From: Alteribacter populi
GTDB lineage: Bacteria; Bacillota; Bacilli; Bacillales; Salisediminibacteriaceae
Length of the DNA: 64,000 bases
Direction: 5' to 3'
NCBI RefSeq assembly: GCF_002352765.1
Contig: NZ_KZ293963.1
Span: 4,395,872-4,459,871, forward strand
The notes under the pieces are model-generated. The model ran no database searches and had not been told where the DNA came from. It was given only the letters and a program-made list of their open reading frames with translations. The position numbers were made by a program, and so were the translations under genes. Positions within the stretch are counted from its first letter, which is position 1, and each line of letters begins with the position of its first letter. Below are positions 16,695 to 24,927 of the stretch, one piece after another.

Positions 16695-16821
16695 TTAAGA
16701 AAGCATAAAAATCTACGCTTCAATGTCTAGCGCAAGCGACAGCTACGAGGTCACTTTAGCCTGTCAGAATAAGCCAAAAAGCGGCTTAAATCTGCCAGTC
16801 GAGGCGCTTGCGCTATTCTTT
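16695..16821 (+). repeat. R1 repeat copy a
   Basis: Starts with a TTAAGAAAGCATAAAAATCT leader and ends with GCGCTATTCTT. Terminal arms TAGCGCAAGCG and CGCTTGCGCTA are an 11-bp perfect inverted repeat. The rest of the 16523-17003 gap holds a weak small reading frame (see findings) and the yajC promoter. Confidence 0.8.
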
Positions 16822-16868
16822 GAAATTGCTTTTAATACTAAACTTTTAGTCATTTTGGATGTTTTTCA

Positions 16869-16898
16869 TTGATTTTCCCTATAAAGATTGTCTACAAT
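16869..16898 (+). promoter_or_regulatory. Sigma-A promoter candidate of yajC
   Basis: TTGATT (16869-16874), 18 bases, TACAAT (16893-16898). Confidence 0.5.
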
Positions 16899-17003
16899 AG
16901 TACGGGAGAGTTAACAATGAGTTAAATGAGGATGATTTAACTTTTTCTGATTCTAACGAGGATAAACAAGTTTTTCTGTAGTTATTTGAAAGGGGTGAAA
17001 ACA

Positions 17004-17273
17004 ATGGATGGTGGAATTTTAGGTGCGTTATTACCTTTATTACTTATGTTCGCGATCTTCTATTTTCTTTTGATCCGTCCTCAGCAAAAACGTCAAAAGA
17101 AAGTTCAGCAAATGCACGCTGCGCTTGAAAAGGGTGATAAAATCATCACAATTGGCGGCATGCATGGGACAATCGATGCTATCGATGATGACCGTGTTAT
17201 CATTGCTGTGGACAATGGTAGTAAGCTAACATTTGATCGTCAAGCAATTCGTGATGTTACCAATCGTGACTAA
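17004..17273 (+). CDS. yajC: Preprotein translocase accessory subunit YajC
   Basis: Small membrane protein that associates with SecDF-YidC. One transmembrane helix (about 5-22) is followed by the diagnostic FYFLLIRPQQKRQKK segment and a cytosolic domain with GDKIITIGGMHGTI. It has 89 residues, the same size as B. subtilis YrbF. ATG 17004 follows AAAGGGGTG; the TTG at 16986 precedes the ribosome site and is rejected. It stands downstream of tgt as in most bacteria, here with its own promoter and terminator. Confidence 0.94.
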   Translation: MDGGILGALLPLLLMFAIFYFLLIRPQQKRQKKVQQMHAALEKGDKIITIGGMHGTIDAIDDDRVIIAVDNGSKLTFDRQAIRDVTNRD

Positions 17274-17287
17274 ACACGAACAGAAAG

Positions 17288-17316
17288 CCGGTTCCTACAT
17301 GGGGCTGGTTTTTTTA
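17288..17316 (+). terminator. Intrinsic terminator after yajC
   Basis: CCGGTTCC pairs with GGGGCTGG using G-T wobbles, loop TACAT, then a run of T. Confidence 0.75.
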
Positions 17317-17324
17317 TACTCTGG

Positions 17325-17482
17325 CTCTGTTAAAGCCGTTGTTGTATTGTGATTTGCTTTCGGTGGACGCTTTCCGTGGGCAGGAGACTCGTGCTGTTCC
17401 CGCTGGAGTCGCCACCTTCGCTCACCACAATACAACAACTCAGTGTTAACTTCTTTGATAACAATACTAAACTTTAACAGAG
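17325..17482. repeat. R5: MITE-like element with nested inverted repeats
   Basis: 158 bp bounded by CTCTGTTAAAG and CTTTAACAGAG (11-bp perfect terminal inverted repeats). Inside is a second perfect 14-bp pair, GTTGTTGTATTGTG with CACAATACAACAAC, around a core of the common Bacillus intergenic type (GGTGGACGCTTTCCG). It has no coding capacity. Confidence 0.75.
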
Positions 17483-17538
17483 TCTAAACTTTAAGAAAGG
17501 TTACCTTCCCTAAGTGTAGGATCGGGTTTTTCTACTCC

Positions 17539-17928
17539 TTAAGATTCTCGCGTTTCCCCTCCGGTCAGGTTAACTCCGAGAATCCCTCCTAATACAGCTG
17601 CTCCTGTAAAGCCAGCGTGCATCATAACTTGTTGCAGATCAAACATTTGGTTGTAACCGAGAAATTGCACTAAAAAAATGATTAAGGTATAAAGGATAGC
17701 TGTTACGGCGCCTGCGAGCCATCCTTTTCGTTTTGCTTTTCCCCCAGAAATAAAACCTCCAATAAACATGGCGATGAACGAAAACAAAATCAGGAACCAG
17801 GCAACGGAACTTTCGTCCATTGAGCTAAACCTTAGAGTTGTTGATACACCAAAGCTAGCTGCCAAGACTAAAATTAAAATAGCTAATATTCCGTAAAGAG
17901 CACTCGAAAATAATTGACGCTGTGCCAT
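17539..17928 (-). CDS. yrzE: TIGR04086 family membrane protein (YrzE-like)
   Basis: A 129-residue protein with four predicted membrane helices (about 8-28, 42-62, 70-92, 100-122) and a basic loop GGKAKRKGW after helix 2. Its function is unknown. The B. subtilis counterpart yrzE also lies behind yajC (yrbF). GGAGG is well placed before the ATG on the minus strand. The gene diverges from the transporter gene at 18076. Confidence 0.8.
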   Translation of the reverse strand: MAQRQLFSSALYGILAILILVLAASFGVSTTLRFSSMDESSVAWFLILFSFIAMFIGGFISGGKAKRKGWLAGAVTAILYTLIIFLVQFLGYNQMFDLQQVMMHAGFTGAAVLGGILGVNLTGGETRES

Positions 17929-18075
17929 TTGCTACTCGGACCTCCTCAAAATGAATGGTTTAATAATGTATATTCAATGTGGACAAAAATAGACGAGCAA
18001 TTTAGTACGGCAAAACATGTTTGTCCTTTTTTGAACATAAGATGTACTGGAGAGAGTGAAGGAGGGGCGGCCAGG

Positions 18076-19362
18076 ATGGATTTGATTCTAACGTTTATTG
18101 TTTTTGTGATCAGTTATGTATTTATCATAAGTGAAAGATATAATCGTGCCCTTGTTGCTTGCCTGGGTGGGGTTGTCATGCTTTTCGTAGGTGTTCTAGA
18201 TTTAAATACTGCGTTTATTGAACACATTGATTGGCATACCATCGTACTGCTTCTTTCGATGATGATTTTAGTTTCAATTACAAGCCAGAGTGGTTTTTTT
18301 GAATACGTCGCGATTACGCTTGCCAAATTTGTTCATGGTCGTCCATTGCCGTTATTGATCGTAATTTCTACATTAACTGCAATTGGCTCAGCTTTTTTAA
18401 ACAACGTGACAACGGTGCTGCTCGTAGTACCCATTGTTTTTACATTAACTCATTTGTTAAAAATCTCAGCAATTCCGTATCTGTTAGCGACAATTCTCGC
18501 TTCCAATATTGGTGGAACAGCAACGCTCATTGGTGATCCGCCGAACTTGATGATCGGCCAAGCTGTCGAACACCTCACATTTAACGCTTTTCTGATTCAC
18601 TTAGGTCCGGTTGTCATTTTCATTTTCTTGGTCATCATGGCTTGGGTCACCTTCCTTTACAGAGGTCAACTTACTGTCTCTCAAAAAGAAAGAGATGCGT
18701 TAATGAAACTTAACCCACATGACTTTCTAAAAAGACGAACACTTCTCCTAAAGTCGGTGGCCGTGCTTTTTATAACGACTGCTGGTTTTCTTTTGCAACC
18801 TCTACTATCAGTGGAACTTACGAGTGTGGGAATGGCAGGAGCGCTTTTACTTATGTTTCTGACACACGAGGAGCAGCGGACCGAAGAAGTATTTCAATCG
18901 ATTGAATGGGTAACGTTATTTTTCTTTGTAGGTCTGTTCATGCTTGTCGGAGGGTTAAAGGAAGTCGGGATTATTGATCAAATTGCAAGTTCGATTATCC
19001 ATTACACAGAAGGTGATGTTCCGAAAACAGCGATGCTCATTTTATGGGTTTCTGGTTTTCTTTCGGGGTTTGTTGATAATATCCCGTTTGTAGCTGCAAT
19101 GATACCTGTGATTTTCGAATTTCAGGAATACGGTGTGACAGAATTAGACCCACTCTGGTGGGCGTTAGCTCTCGGCGCATGTTTAGGTGGAAATGGAACG
19201 CTAATAGGAGCTAGTTCTAATGTAATTGTGGCAGGACTTGCAGTTAAAGAGAAGCAACCTTTTAGCTATGTAGATTTCCTTAAAATCGGAGCCCCTGTTG
19301 CATTTGTTTCGTTTGTCATTTCGAGTTTTTATATTTATTTCAGGTACCTGATTTTTTTGTAG
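18076..19362 (+). CDS. ArsB/NhaD-like ion transporter (SLC13-type permease)
   Basis: A 428-residue integral membrane protein with about 11 predicted helices. Signature text of the ArsB/NhaD superfamily is present: FLNNVTTVLLVVPI, GGTATLIGDPPNLMIG, FVDNIPFVAAMIPV and GNGTLIGASSNVIVAG, the duplicated half-sites that bind ion and substrate. Substrate (Na+/H+, arsenite or dicarboxylate) cannot be assigned; no ars genes are nearby. ATG 18076 has AAGGAGGGG upstream; the open frame extends to 17914 but into the oppositely transcribed gene. It is not part of the B. subtilis version of this region as I remember it. Confidence 0.85.
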   Translation: MDLILTFIVFVISYVFIISERYNRALVACLGGVVMLFVGVLDLNTAFIEHIDWHTIVLLLSMMILVSITSQSGFFEYVAITLAKFVHGRPLPLLIVISTLTAIGSAFLNNVTTVLLVVPIVFTLTHLLKISAIPYLLATILASNIGGTATLIGDPPNLMIGQAVEHLTFNAFLIHLGPVVIFIFLVIMAWVTFLYRGQLTVSQKERDALMKLNPHDFLKRRTLLLKSVAVLFITTAGFLLQPLLSVELTSVGMAGALLLMFLTHEEQRTEEVFQSIEWVTLFFFVGLFMLVGGLKEVGIIDQIASSIIHYTEGDVPKTAMLILWVSGFLSGFVDNIPFVAAMIPVIFEFQEYGVTELDPLWWALALGACLGGNGTLIGASSNVIVAGLAVKEKQPFSYVDFLKIGAPVAFVSFVISSFYIYFRYLIFL

Positions 19363-19465
19363 CACAACACACTCCCCGTGTTTCCAACTATTACAATGTA
19401 GACAATAAGCTGCCTTCGGTGACACTAACGTAAACGAGAAGTTCGTGTAGCGAGGAGTGATAGTT

Positions 19466-20119
19466 GTGGAAGTCGGAACAATTGCAGCTAGAACGATCGT
19501 CATATATTTTGTTATTCTTCTCGTTATGCGTATGATGGGGAAACGAGAAATCGGTCAACTGTCTATTGTTGATTTTGTTGTTTCAATTATGATCGCAGAA
19601 TTAGCCGTTATGTCCATCGAAAATGTGACTGTGCCAATGGTTAAACAAATCCTCCCTATGCTCATTCTTATGCTCATACAAATTACATTGGCCTATGTGT
19701 CGCTAAAGAGTGACAATTTAAGAAAACTAATTGATGGTAAGCCTTCTGTACTCATTAGCCGGGGGAAAATTGATGAATCAGAAATGAGGAAGCAGCGGTA
19801 CAATTTTGATGATTTAATGATTCAACTGAGGCAGAATAACGTGGAAACGCCAGCAGATGTTGAGTTTGCGATTTTGGAACCGTCTGGAGACTTATCTGTC
19901 ATTAAAAAGAAAGAAGGTCAGAAAGAGGAGGTTTTTTTACCTCTTCCTCTCGTATTGGATGGAAAAGTCCAAAACAGCCATTTAGAGAAGATGGGGAAAA
20001 CACCTTTGTGGCTAAGACAGGAACTAAGAAAATTGGGGTACCGCGATATCAAGAAGATCTCTTATTGTGTGTTAAAAGACAACCATACCTTCTATATTGA
20101 TGAAAAAGATGAGAACTAA
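19466..20119 (+). CDS. yrbG: DUF421 family membrane protein (YrbG-like)
   Basis: Three N-terminal membrane helices (about 5-80) with the DUF421 signature MGKREIGQLSIVDFVVSIMIAELA are followed by a cytosolic domain (about 85-215). The function is unknown; paralogues in B. subtilis are spore- or stress-linked. Start GTG 19466 is 8 bases from GAGGAG; the GTG at 19457 overlaps the ribosome site. The B. subtilis yrbG gene occupies the same neighbourhood next to spoVB. Confidence 0.8.
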   Translation: MEVGTIAARTIVIYFVILLVMRMMGKREIGQLSIVDFVVSIMIAELAVMSIENVTVPMVKQILPMLILMLIQITLAYVSLKSDNLRKLIDGKPSVLISRGKIDESEMRKQRYNFDDLMIQLRQNNVETPADVEFAILEPSGDLSVIKKKEGQKEEVFLPLPLVLDGKVQNSHLEKMGKTPLWLRQELRKLGYRDIKKISYCVLKDNHTFYIDEKDEN

Positions 20120-20161
20120 AGAAGCTGCCTCCGCTGGTAATAATGGAGGCAGCTTTTTTTA
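20120..20161 (+). terminator. Intrinsic terminator after yrbG
   Basis: GAAGCTGCCTCC-type arm pairs with GGAGGCAGCTTT, followed by seven T. Confidence 0.9.
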
Positions 20162-20169
20162 TGATTTAG

Positions 20170-20262
20170 AACGACAGCTACCTTCACGCCGCTCGTCTCA
20201 AGGGAAAAGCATCCTTGAGACTTTAAAACATGCGAACTGACCCTGTTTTTAATAAAGGTTCT
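20170..20262 (+). repeat. R2 repeat copy a
   Basis: CAGCTACCTTCACGCCGCTC, GTCTCAAGG and CATCCTTGAGAC form a hairpin-containing repeat that recurs at 25911, 54151 and 55838. First part of a composite R2-R3-R1 module. Confidence 0.85.
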
Positions 20263-20543
20263 TTTCGCATAGATTGGTATTTTTATTGATAAATCGAAGG
20301 AGCGAAAGACGGCGGCTCCCAGCGGGAAAAGCAACAATGGTTTTCTTGCGACGAGGCTGAAGCGTTGCCCGCGGCAAAGAAGACAACGTGAATCCGAACG
20401 AAGTGAAGGAAGAACGGACGTCGCCCTTGTGCCCTGGGGTGAAAGCGTCCGCCTGTAGCGGATTCGAGCGCTTATCTTTTCAAAAAGCAACAACCTTTTG
20501 AAAACAGCCTCAATAAAAGACCGCTATGCGGTTTTTCTTAAGA
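20263..20543 (+). repeat. R3 repeat copy a
   Basis: About 280 bp from CGCATAGATTGG to the terminal ACCGCTATGCGGTTTTTCTT hairpin. Nearly the same text is found at 26004-26292. Open frames on the minus strand here are not supported as genes. Confidence 0.85.
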
Positions 20544-20697
20544 GTTAAGAAATTATAAAAAAATCTACGTTTCAGTGTCTAGCTCCATGCGCCATCGGCT
20601 CGTGTCAAATAACCTGCCCGATTAAAAGTAAAAAGCACTTTTTATCGGACAGAACATTTGCATTTCGCCGATAGTCGGGCGCCTTGCGCTTTTCTTG
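20544..20697 (+). repeat. R1 repeat copy b
   Basis: GTGTCTAGCTCC...GCGCTTTTCTT element. Its inner part (TCGTGTCAAATAACCTGCCC and following) is about 85% identical to the copy at 42030-42158. Confidence 0.85.
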
Positions 20698-20708
20698 TTA
20701 GAAACTTT

Positions 20709-20736
20709 GTTGCTTTTCGGTCAAGCCAAAAGCAAT
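20709..20736 (-). terminator. Stem-loop downstream of spoVB
   Basis: TTGCTTTTCGG and CCAAAAGCAA form an inverted repeat just past the spoVB stop (minus strand). No T-run follows, so termination is uncertain. Confidence 0.4.
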
Positions 20737-20756
20737 AATATTCGAGAAACGAGTCT

Positions 20757-22310
20757 TTAGTTAAAATACTGGCCGATAAAAGGGATTCGTCTCGCTTCAT
20801 CTTTTTTTACTAAGCCGAGGACAAAAAGAAGAATGGTGTAGACGAATCCTGTAATGGCGATTTGAAGGGTAGTGCGAATGGCCAATCCGCCTGTTAGCGG
20901 AATGTATACAATGACGAGATGGGCGACAAATCCTGTGGCGGCTATTGCAATTATCACTTTTAAAAAATCTTTAACGTCGAGCGTAAAACTGATCGTCTTT
21001 GCAAGAGTGGCGAAGTGGAGTAAGGTGACTAGGATGAAGCCAGTGACGATTGCAAGCGCCGCTCCCATAATCCCAAGCTCAGGTCTAGAAGCAAGAACAA
21101 AGATAGCAGCAATTTTTACTACAGCACCAATCAGGCTATTATACATGGCGGCTTTAGCTAAACTAAGTGCTTGTAAAGCAGCTTGCAGAGGTCCTTGGAA
21201 GTAAAGAAAAATGCTAAAGGGTGCCATGATGACGACATAAGCGGCAACTTCAGGTGCGTTATACATAAGTGACATGATCGGCTCTGCAAACATGTAAAGG
21301 ACAATGGCTGCACCTCCCCCGGAAACTAGAGCAAGACGTAACGCCTGGTCTAGACGGTAATGAATAGTAGCGTAGTTTTTTTGTGAAGCTGCTTCACTTA
21401 TAGCAGGAACCAAGGAAACAGATAGTGAGTAGGTAATGAATGTCGGTAAAAGTAAAAGTGGAATCACATATCCTGCTAATTCACCGTATTGGGCCGTAGC
21501 CACTGCTGTAGCCACGCCTGCAATCGCTAAACTTTGCGCGACAACGATCGGCTCAAAGAAAAACGATACGGAACCGATTAACCGGCTTCCAGTCGTAGGC
21601 AAGGCAATGGATAGTAAGTTGTTTAATGTTGAACGCCCGCCTTTTACATGCTCAAAAAATTGCTTGCGGACTTTGAACCTCTTTTTGCGCTTAAACTGAT
21701 AAATCATAAACAAGAGGGAAGCGAGCTCTCCAATAACGACTGAGATCATTGCACCTGCTGCGGCGAATTCTATTCCATAGGGTAAAAGAGCTGTTGTAAA
21801 AGTTGCTACGAGGGTGATTCGGACGATTTGCTCGATCACTTGAGAATAGGCTGTCGGTTTCATATTTTGCAGACCTTGGAAGTAACCTCTTAAAACTGAA
21901 GACAAGGCAACGATCGGAACGATTGGCGATATCGCTACTAAAGGATAAAACGCCCTTGCATCAGTCAGTAATGTTTTTGAGATTAGAGGCGCACCGATAA
22001 CCATTACAGTTGTAAAAATAACACTTAGCACTGCGGTAATTGTGAGGGAAACAACGAGAATTCGTTTAATGCGAAGACGGTCGCCCACCGCATCAGCTTC
22101 CGCCACTAGTTTTGAAATCGCCACCGGAAGCCCCAACTGAGTGAGGGCAATGATTAATAATAAAGTGGGAACGGCCATCATGTAAAGCCCGACCCCTTCA
22201 GCCCCCATAATCCGAGCAACGACTATTTTATTTACAAACCCGAGGATGCGGGTAATCAACCCCGCGAGAATGAGTATGAATGCGCCTTTTAAAAATGATT
22301 GTTTTGTCAT
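20757..22310 (-). CDS. spoVB: Stage V sporulation protein B, MOP-type flippase
   Basis: Polytopic membrane protein (517 residues, about 14 helices) of the MATE/MurJ-like polysaccharide transport superfamily, needed for spore cortex synthesis. It begins with a hydrophobic helix and the N-terminal text FVNKIVVARIMGAEGVGLYMM, followed by LPVAISKLVAEA, both typical of SpoVB. Length equals B. subtilis SpoVB (518). An AGGGG ribosome site lies about 8 bases before the ATG. It is bracketed by repeats on both sides (R1 downstream, R4 upstream). Confidence 0.92.
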   Translation of the reverse strand: MTKQSFLKGAFILILAGLITRILGFVNKIVVARIMGAEGVGLYMMAVPTLLLIIALTQLGLPVAISKLVAEADAVGDRLRIKRILVVSLTITAVLSVIFTTVMVIGAPLISKTLLTDARAFYPLVAISPIVPIVALSSVLRGYFQGLQNMKPTAYSQVIEQIVRITLVATFTTALLPYGIEFAAAGAMISVVIGELASLLFMIYQFKRKKRFKVRKQFFEHVKGGRSTLNNLLSIALPTTGSRLIGSVSFFFEPIVVAQSLAIAGVATAVATAQYGELAGYVIPLLLLPTFITYSLSVSLVPAISEAASQKNYATIHYRLDQALRLALVSGGGAAIVLYMFAEPIMSLMYNAPEVAAYVVIMAPFSIFLYFQGPLQAALQALSLAKAAMYNSLIGAVVKIAAIFVLASRPELGIMGAALAIVTGFILVTLLHFATLAKTISFTLDVKDFLKVIIAIAATGFVAHLVIVYIPLTGGLAIRTTLQIAITGFVYTILLFVLGLVKKDEARRIPFIGQYFN

Positions 22311-22419
22311 AGAAAAGCCCCTGCCTTTTTATCGTAATCAAATTGGTTTTGAGTATAGATTTTTTCTATAAAGATGTATATGCTGAATGGGGGGCCAAGC
22401 ATGACAAGTCCATTAGTTA

Positions 22420-22527
22420 AATGAGCTTCCCCAGGATGGGGTGACTTCTGTGTTTGTCACAGGACGTGGCGGTACTTAGCAGAAGAATCCTGTGGCCCGA
22501 CAGCTATTTTGGGGCGGATTTTTGAAC
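22420..22527 (-). repeat. R4 repeat copy d, upstream of spoVB
   Basis: Contains CACAGGACGTGGCGGTACTT and AGCTTCCCCAGGATGGGG, reverse complement of the text behind the alaS T-box. Truncated at the spoVB side. The rest of the 22311-22639 gap shows nothing further beyond weak AT-rich promoter-like text. Confidence 0.8.
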
Positions 22528-22639
22528 ATTCCCGATATAAAATTCAAGGAAATGTAAAACGAAAGGTTAAGAAACTGTTGAATTTGGTCACGTTCAATGG
22601 TAGTTATAGAAAGATACATATATAAAGGAGCGACATTCA

Positions 22640-23131
22640 TTGAAAGAGAGACTCACCGATTTTTTTGTAGAAAATTTATCTTTTTTACCACCAGAATTGA
22701 TCGTAATTATTATTTCAGCTATGCCAATATTGGAACTGAGAGGTGGTATACCGGTAGCGGCTGCTTTTTACGAGTTTACTTACTATGAAGCTTTCATTTA
22801 TGGCGTTATTGGAAATTTACTTCCGATTTTACCGATTTTATATTTTTTCCGGCCGATTAGTACATTTTTAATGCGGTTTAGCTTATATAAACGGTTTTAT
22901 GACTGGTTATATAAACGGACAATGAAAAAGAGTGATAAAGTTGAGAAATACGGTGCCATTGGCCTTATTTTATTTACTGCGGTACCTCTGCCGACAACAG
23001 GTGCTTATTCTGCTTGTTTAGCAGCAATTTTGTTCTTTATCCCAACTCGAGCGGCGTTTATTGCGATTGCTACGGGAGTCCTTATTGCCGGTCTTGGTAT
23101 AACGTCTTTCGTATACGGATTATTTGGCTAA
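22640..23131 (+). CDS. COG2426 / small multidrug export family membrane protein
   Basis: A 163-residue protein with four or five predicted membrane helices. The text MPILELRGGIPVAA (about 26-39) and FTAVPLPTTGAYSAC (about 114-128) are the conserved motifs of the Sm_multidrug_ex (COG2426) family. The family name is historical and transport activity is poorly supported. TTG start 22640 lies 9 bases after AAAGGAG. It overlaps nothing and is followed 20 bases later by comN. Confidence 0.8.
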   Translation: MKERLTDFFVENLSFLPPELIVIIISAMPILELRGGIPVAAAFYEFTYYEAFIYGVIGNLLPILPILYFFRPISTFLMRFSLYKRFYDWLYKRTMKKSDKVEKYGAIGLILFTAVPLPTTGAYSACLAAILFFIPTRAAFIAIATGVLIAGLGITSFVYGLFG

Positions 23132-23151
23132 TGATGAGAGGAGGATTGAGG

Positions 23152-23487
23152 ATGAGTGAAAAGAACTTTGATCGTTGGAAAGATGATTTAATACCTGCTT
23201 TAGAGAGTAAAGCAGAAGAGTGGCAGCTTCTTGGCTATGATCGAGTGTCTGTTGAAGATGTATGGCAATGTGTAACTGTAAAGTGGCAAAAAGAGCTAAA
23301 AAAAGGAGAACTAACCGAACCTTTACGTGTTCATCGACTAATCGGCGATGTTTTCAGTCTAAAAGCAACGGAATATATGAACTGGCTTACTATTGAAGCG
23401 TACAAAGGCCCGGATTATTTTCAAGAAGAAAATCAAGAGCCGTTTCGTCTCGAAGATTTTAATGTCGAAGAATTCACGAATAAATAA
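23152..23487 (+). CDS. comN: Post-transcriptional regulator ComN
   Basis: ComN (YrzD) affects comE mRNA at the division site in B. subtilis and, with DivIVA, competence. The 111-residue protein keeps the family pattern: ALESKAEEWQLLGYDRVSVEDVW, LIGDVFSLKATEYMNWLT and YKGPDYF. It is slightly longer than B. subtilis ComN (98) through an acidic tail. ATG 23152 has GAGGAGG upstream. The location between spoVB and secDF is conserved. Confidence 0.8.
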   Translation: MSEKNFDRWKDDLIPALESKAEEWQLLGYDRVSVEDVWQCVTVKWQKELKKGELTEPLRVHRLIGDVFSLKATEYMNWLTIEAYKGPDYFQEENQEPFRLEDFNVEEFTNK

Positions 23488-23495
23488 GGCGGACA

Positions 23496-23525
23496 TTGAC
23501 ATTGATTTTTTCGTATCGCTATAAT
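23496..23525 (+). promoter_or_regulatory. Sigma-A promoter of secD-secF
   Basis: TTGACA (23496-23501), 18 bases, TATAAT (23520-23525): consensus hexamers. An 85-base leader precedes secD. Confidence 0.8.
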
Positions 23526-23616
23526 GGAAATATTGGGTAAAGAAACAGGCTTTTACCGTCAAATGCATACATATCTCAGCGATTGTTGAATTGAGGTTAA
23601 GGAGGATAATCGTTTC

Positions 23617-24927
23617 ATGAAGAAAAAGAGAGGGGTCAAAAAGTGGCGTATAGTGGTGTTCTTTGCCATTATTTTAGCTTTAGCAGGGCTTATTTTTACA
23701 AACGTCATGGATCATGCAGATGATATTAAATTAGGGTTGGATTTGCAAGGCGGATTTGAAGTTCTTTATGAGGTCCATCCGGTGAACGAGGGTCAGGAAA
23801 TTGATCGGGAACTTTTAAGTGATACGGTAAGTGCCATTAACGCTCGAATTGACGTGTTAGGCGTATCTGAGCCAAATGTTAGTATTGAAGGCGACGACCG
23901 GGTGCGGGTTCAGCTGGCAGGCGTTACAGATCAGCAAGGAGCCCGGGAATTGCTCTCAACTGAAGCACGTTTGTCGTTTCGTGATGTGGACGACAATGTC
24001 CTAATCGATGGGTCAGACCTTGTTGAAGGTGGAGCCGGTCAAAGCTTCCATGCTGATACGAATCGTCCGATTGTCACTGTTACAGGAAGAGATGCGAATG
24101 TTTTTGGTGATGCAACAGAAGAAGTTTTAGCGCATCCGGACAGCAGAATGGCGATCTGGCTTGACTATGATGAGGGGGATTCATTTGACGAAGAGTTTGG
24201 TAAAGAAGATTCGAAAATCATCTCCGCTCCAAATGTTAGTTCAGTTCTAAGAACAACCGATATCATGATAGAGGGTGCCTTCACTGTCGAAGAAGCCCAG
24301 GACTTGGCTGGAATATTAAATGCCGGTGCATTACCAGTGGAACTAGAAGAAATCTATTCCAATGCAGTTGGGGCTTCACTTGGTGAGCGTGCGATGGATA
24401 TGGCCATTGCGGCCGGGTTTATCGGCATTGCCCTGATTTTTGCTTATATGCTCGTATACTACCGCTTTATGGGGCTGATCGCAGTCCTTACACTAAGTGT
24501 GTATATTTACTTTGTTCTCGTCATCTTTAATTGGATGAATGCGGTACTAACACTACCGGGAATTGCAGCGCTAATTCTTGGTGTTGGGATGGCAGTAGAT
24601 GCTAATATCATCACGTATGAACGCATTAAAGACGAGCTCCGTACAGGAAAGTCTACAATGAGTGCATTTAAAGCTGGAAGCCGTCGGTCATTATCTACAA
24701 TTCTAGATGCGAACATTACGACTATTTTAGCTGCCGGTGTGCTGTTTTACTTTGGGACAAGCGCAGTTCAAGGTTTTGCGGTCATGTTGATCACGAGTAT
24801 CCTTGTGAGCTTTGTGACAGCCGTATACGGAGCTAGGTTACTTCTAGGATTATGGGTGAACAGCCGTATACTAAATAAAAAGCCTAAAATGTTCGGGGTA
24901 AAGGAGCGTGAAATTAGTGAACTTTGA
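23617..24927 (+). CDS. secD: Protein translocase subunit SecD
   Basis: RND-type subunit that uses the proton gradient to pull exported proteins. The first membrane helix (13-30) is followed by LGLDLQGGFEVLYEV, the extracytoplasmic P1 region (about 40-245) and five C-terminal helices with GMAVDANIITYERIKDEL. It is 436 residues, far shorter than a SecDF fusion, because secF is a separate gene here. Strong promoter and AAGGAGG upstream. Confidence 0.95.
   Translation: MKKKRGVKKWRIVVFFAIILALAGLIFTNVMDHADDIKLGLDLQGGFEVLYEVHPVNEGQEIDRELLSDTVSAINARIDVLGVSEPNVSIEGDDRVRVQLAGVTDQQGARELLSTEARLSFRDVDDNVLIDGSDLVEGGAGQSFHADTNRPIVTVTGRDANVFGDATEEVLAHPDSRMAIWLDYDEGDSFDEEFGKEDSKIISAPNVSSVLRTTDIMIEGAFTVEEAQDLAGILNAGALPVELEEIYSNAVGASLGERAMDMAIAAGFIGIALIFAYMLVYYRFMGLIAVLTLSVYIYFVLVIFNWMNAVLTLPGIAALILGVGMAVDANIITYERIKDELRTGKSTMSAFKAGSRRSLSTILDANITTILAAGVLFYFGTSAVQGFAVMLITSILVSFVTAVYGARLLLGLWVNSRILNKKPKMFGVKEREISEL

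Noticed and set aside
20116..20493. Minus-strand open frame of 125 residues in the R2/R3 region
   Set aside because: It lies fully in repeats; the equivalent frames at 25993-26343 and 61595-62116 share only the repeat-derived text, break at different places and lack ribosome sites.
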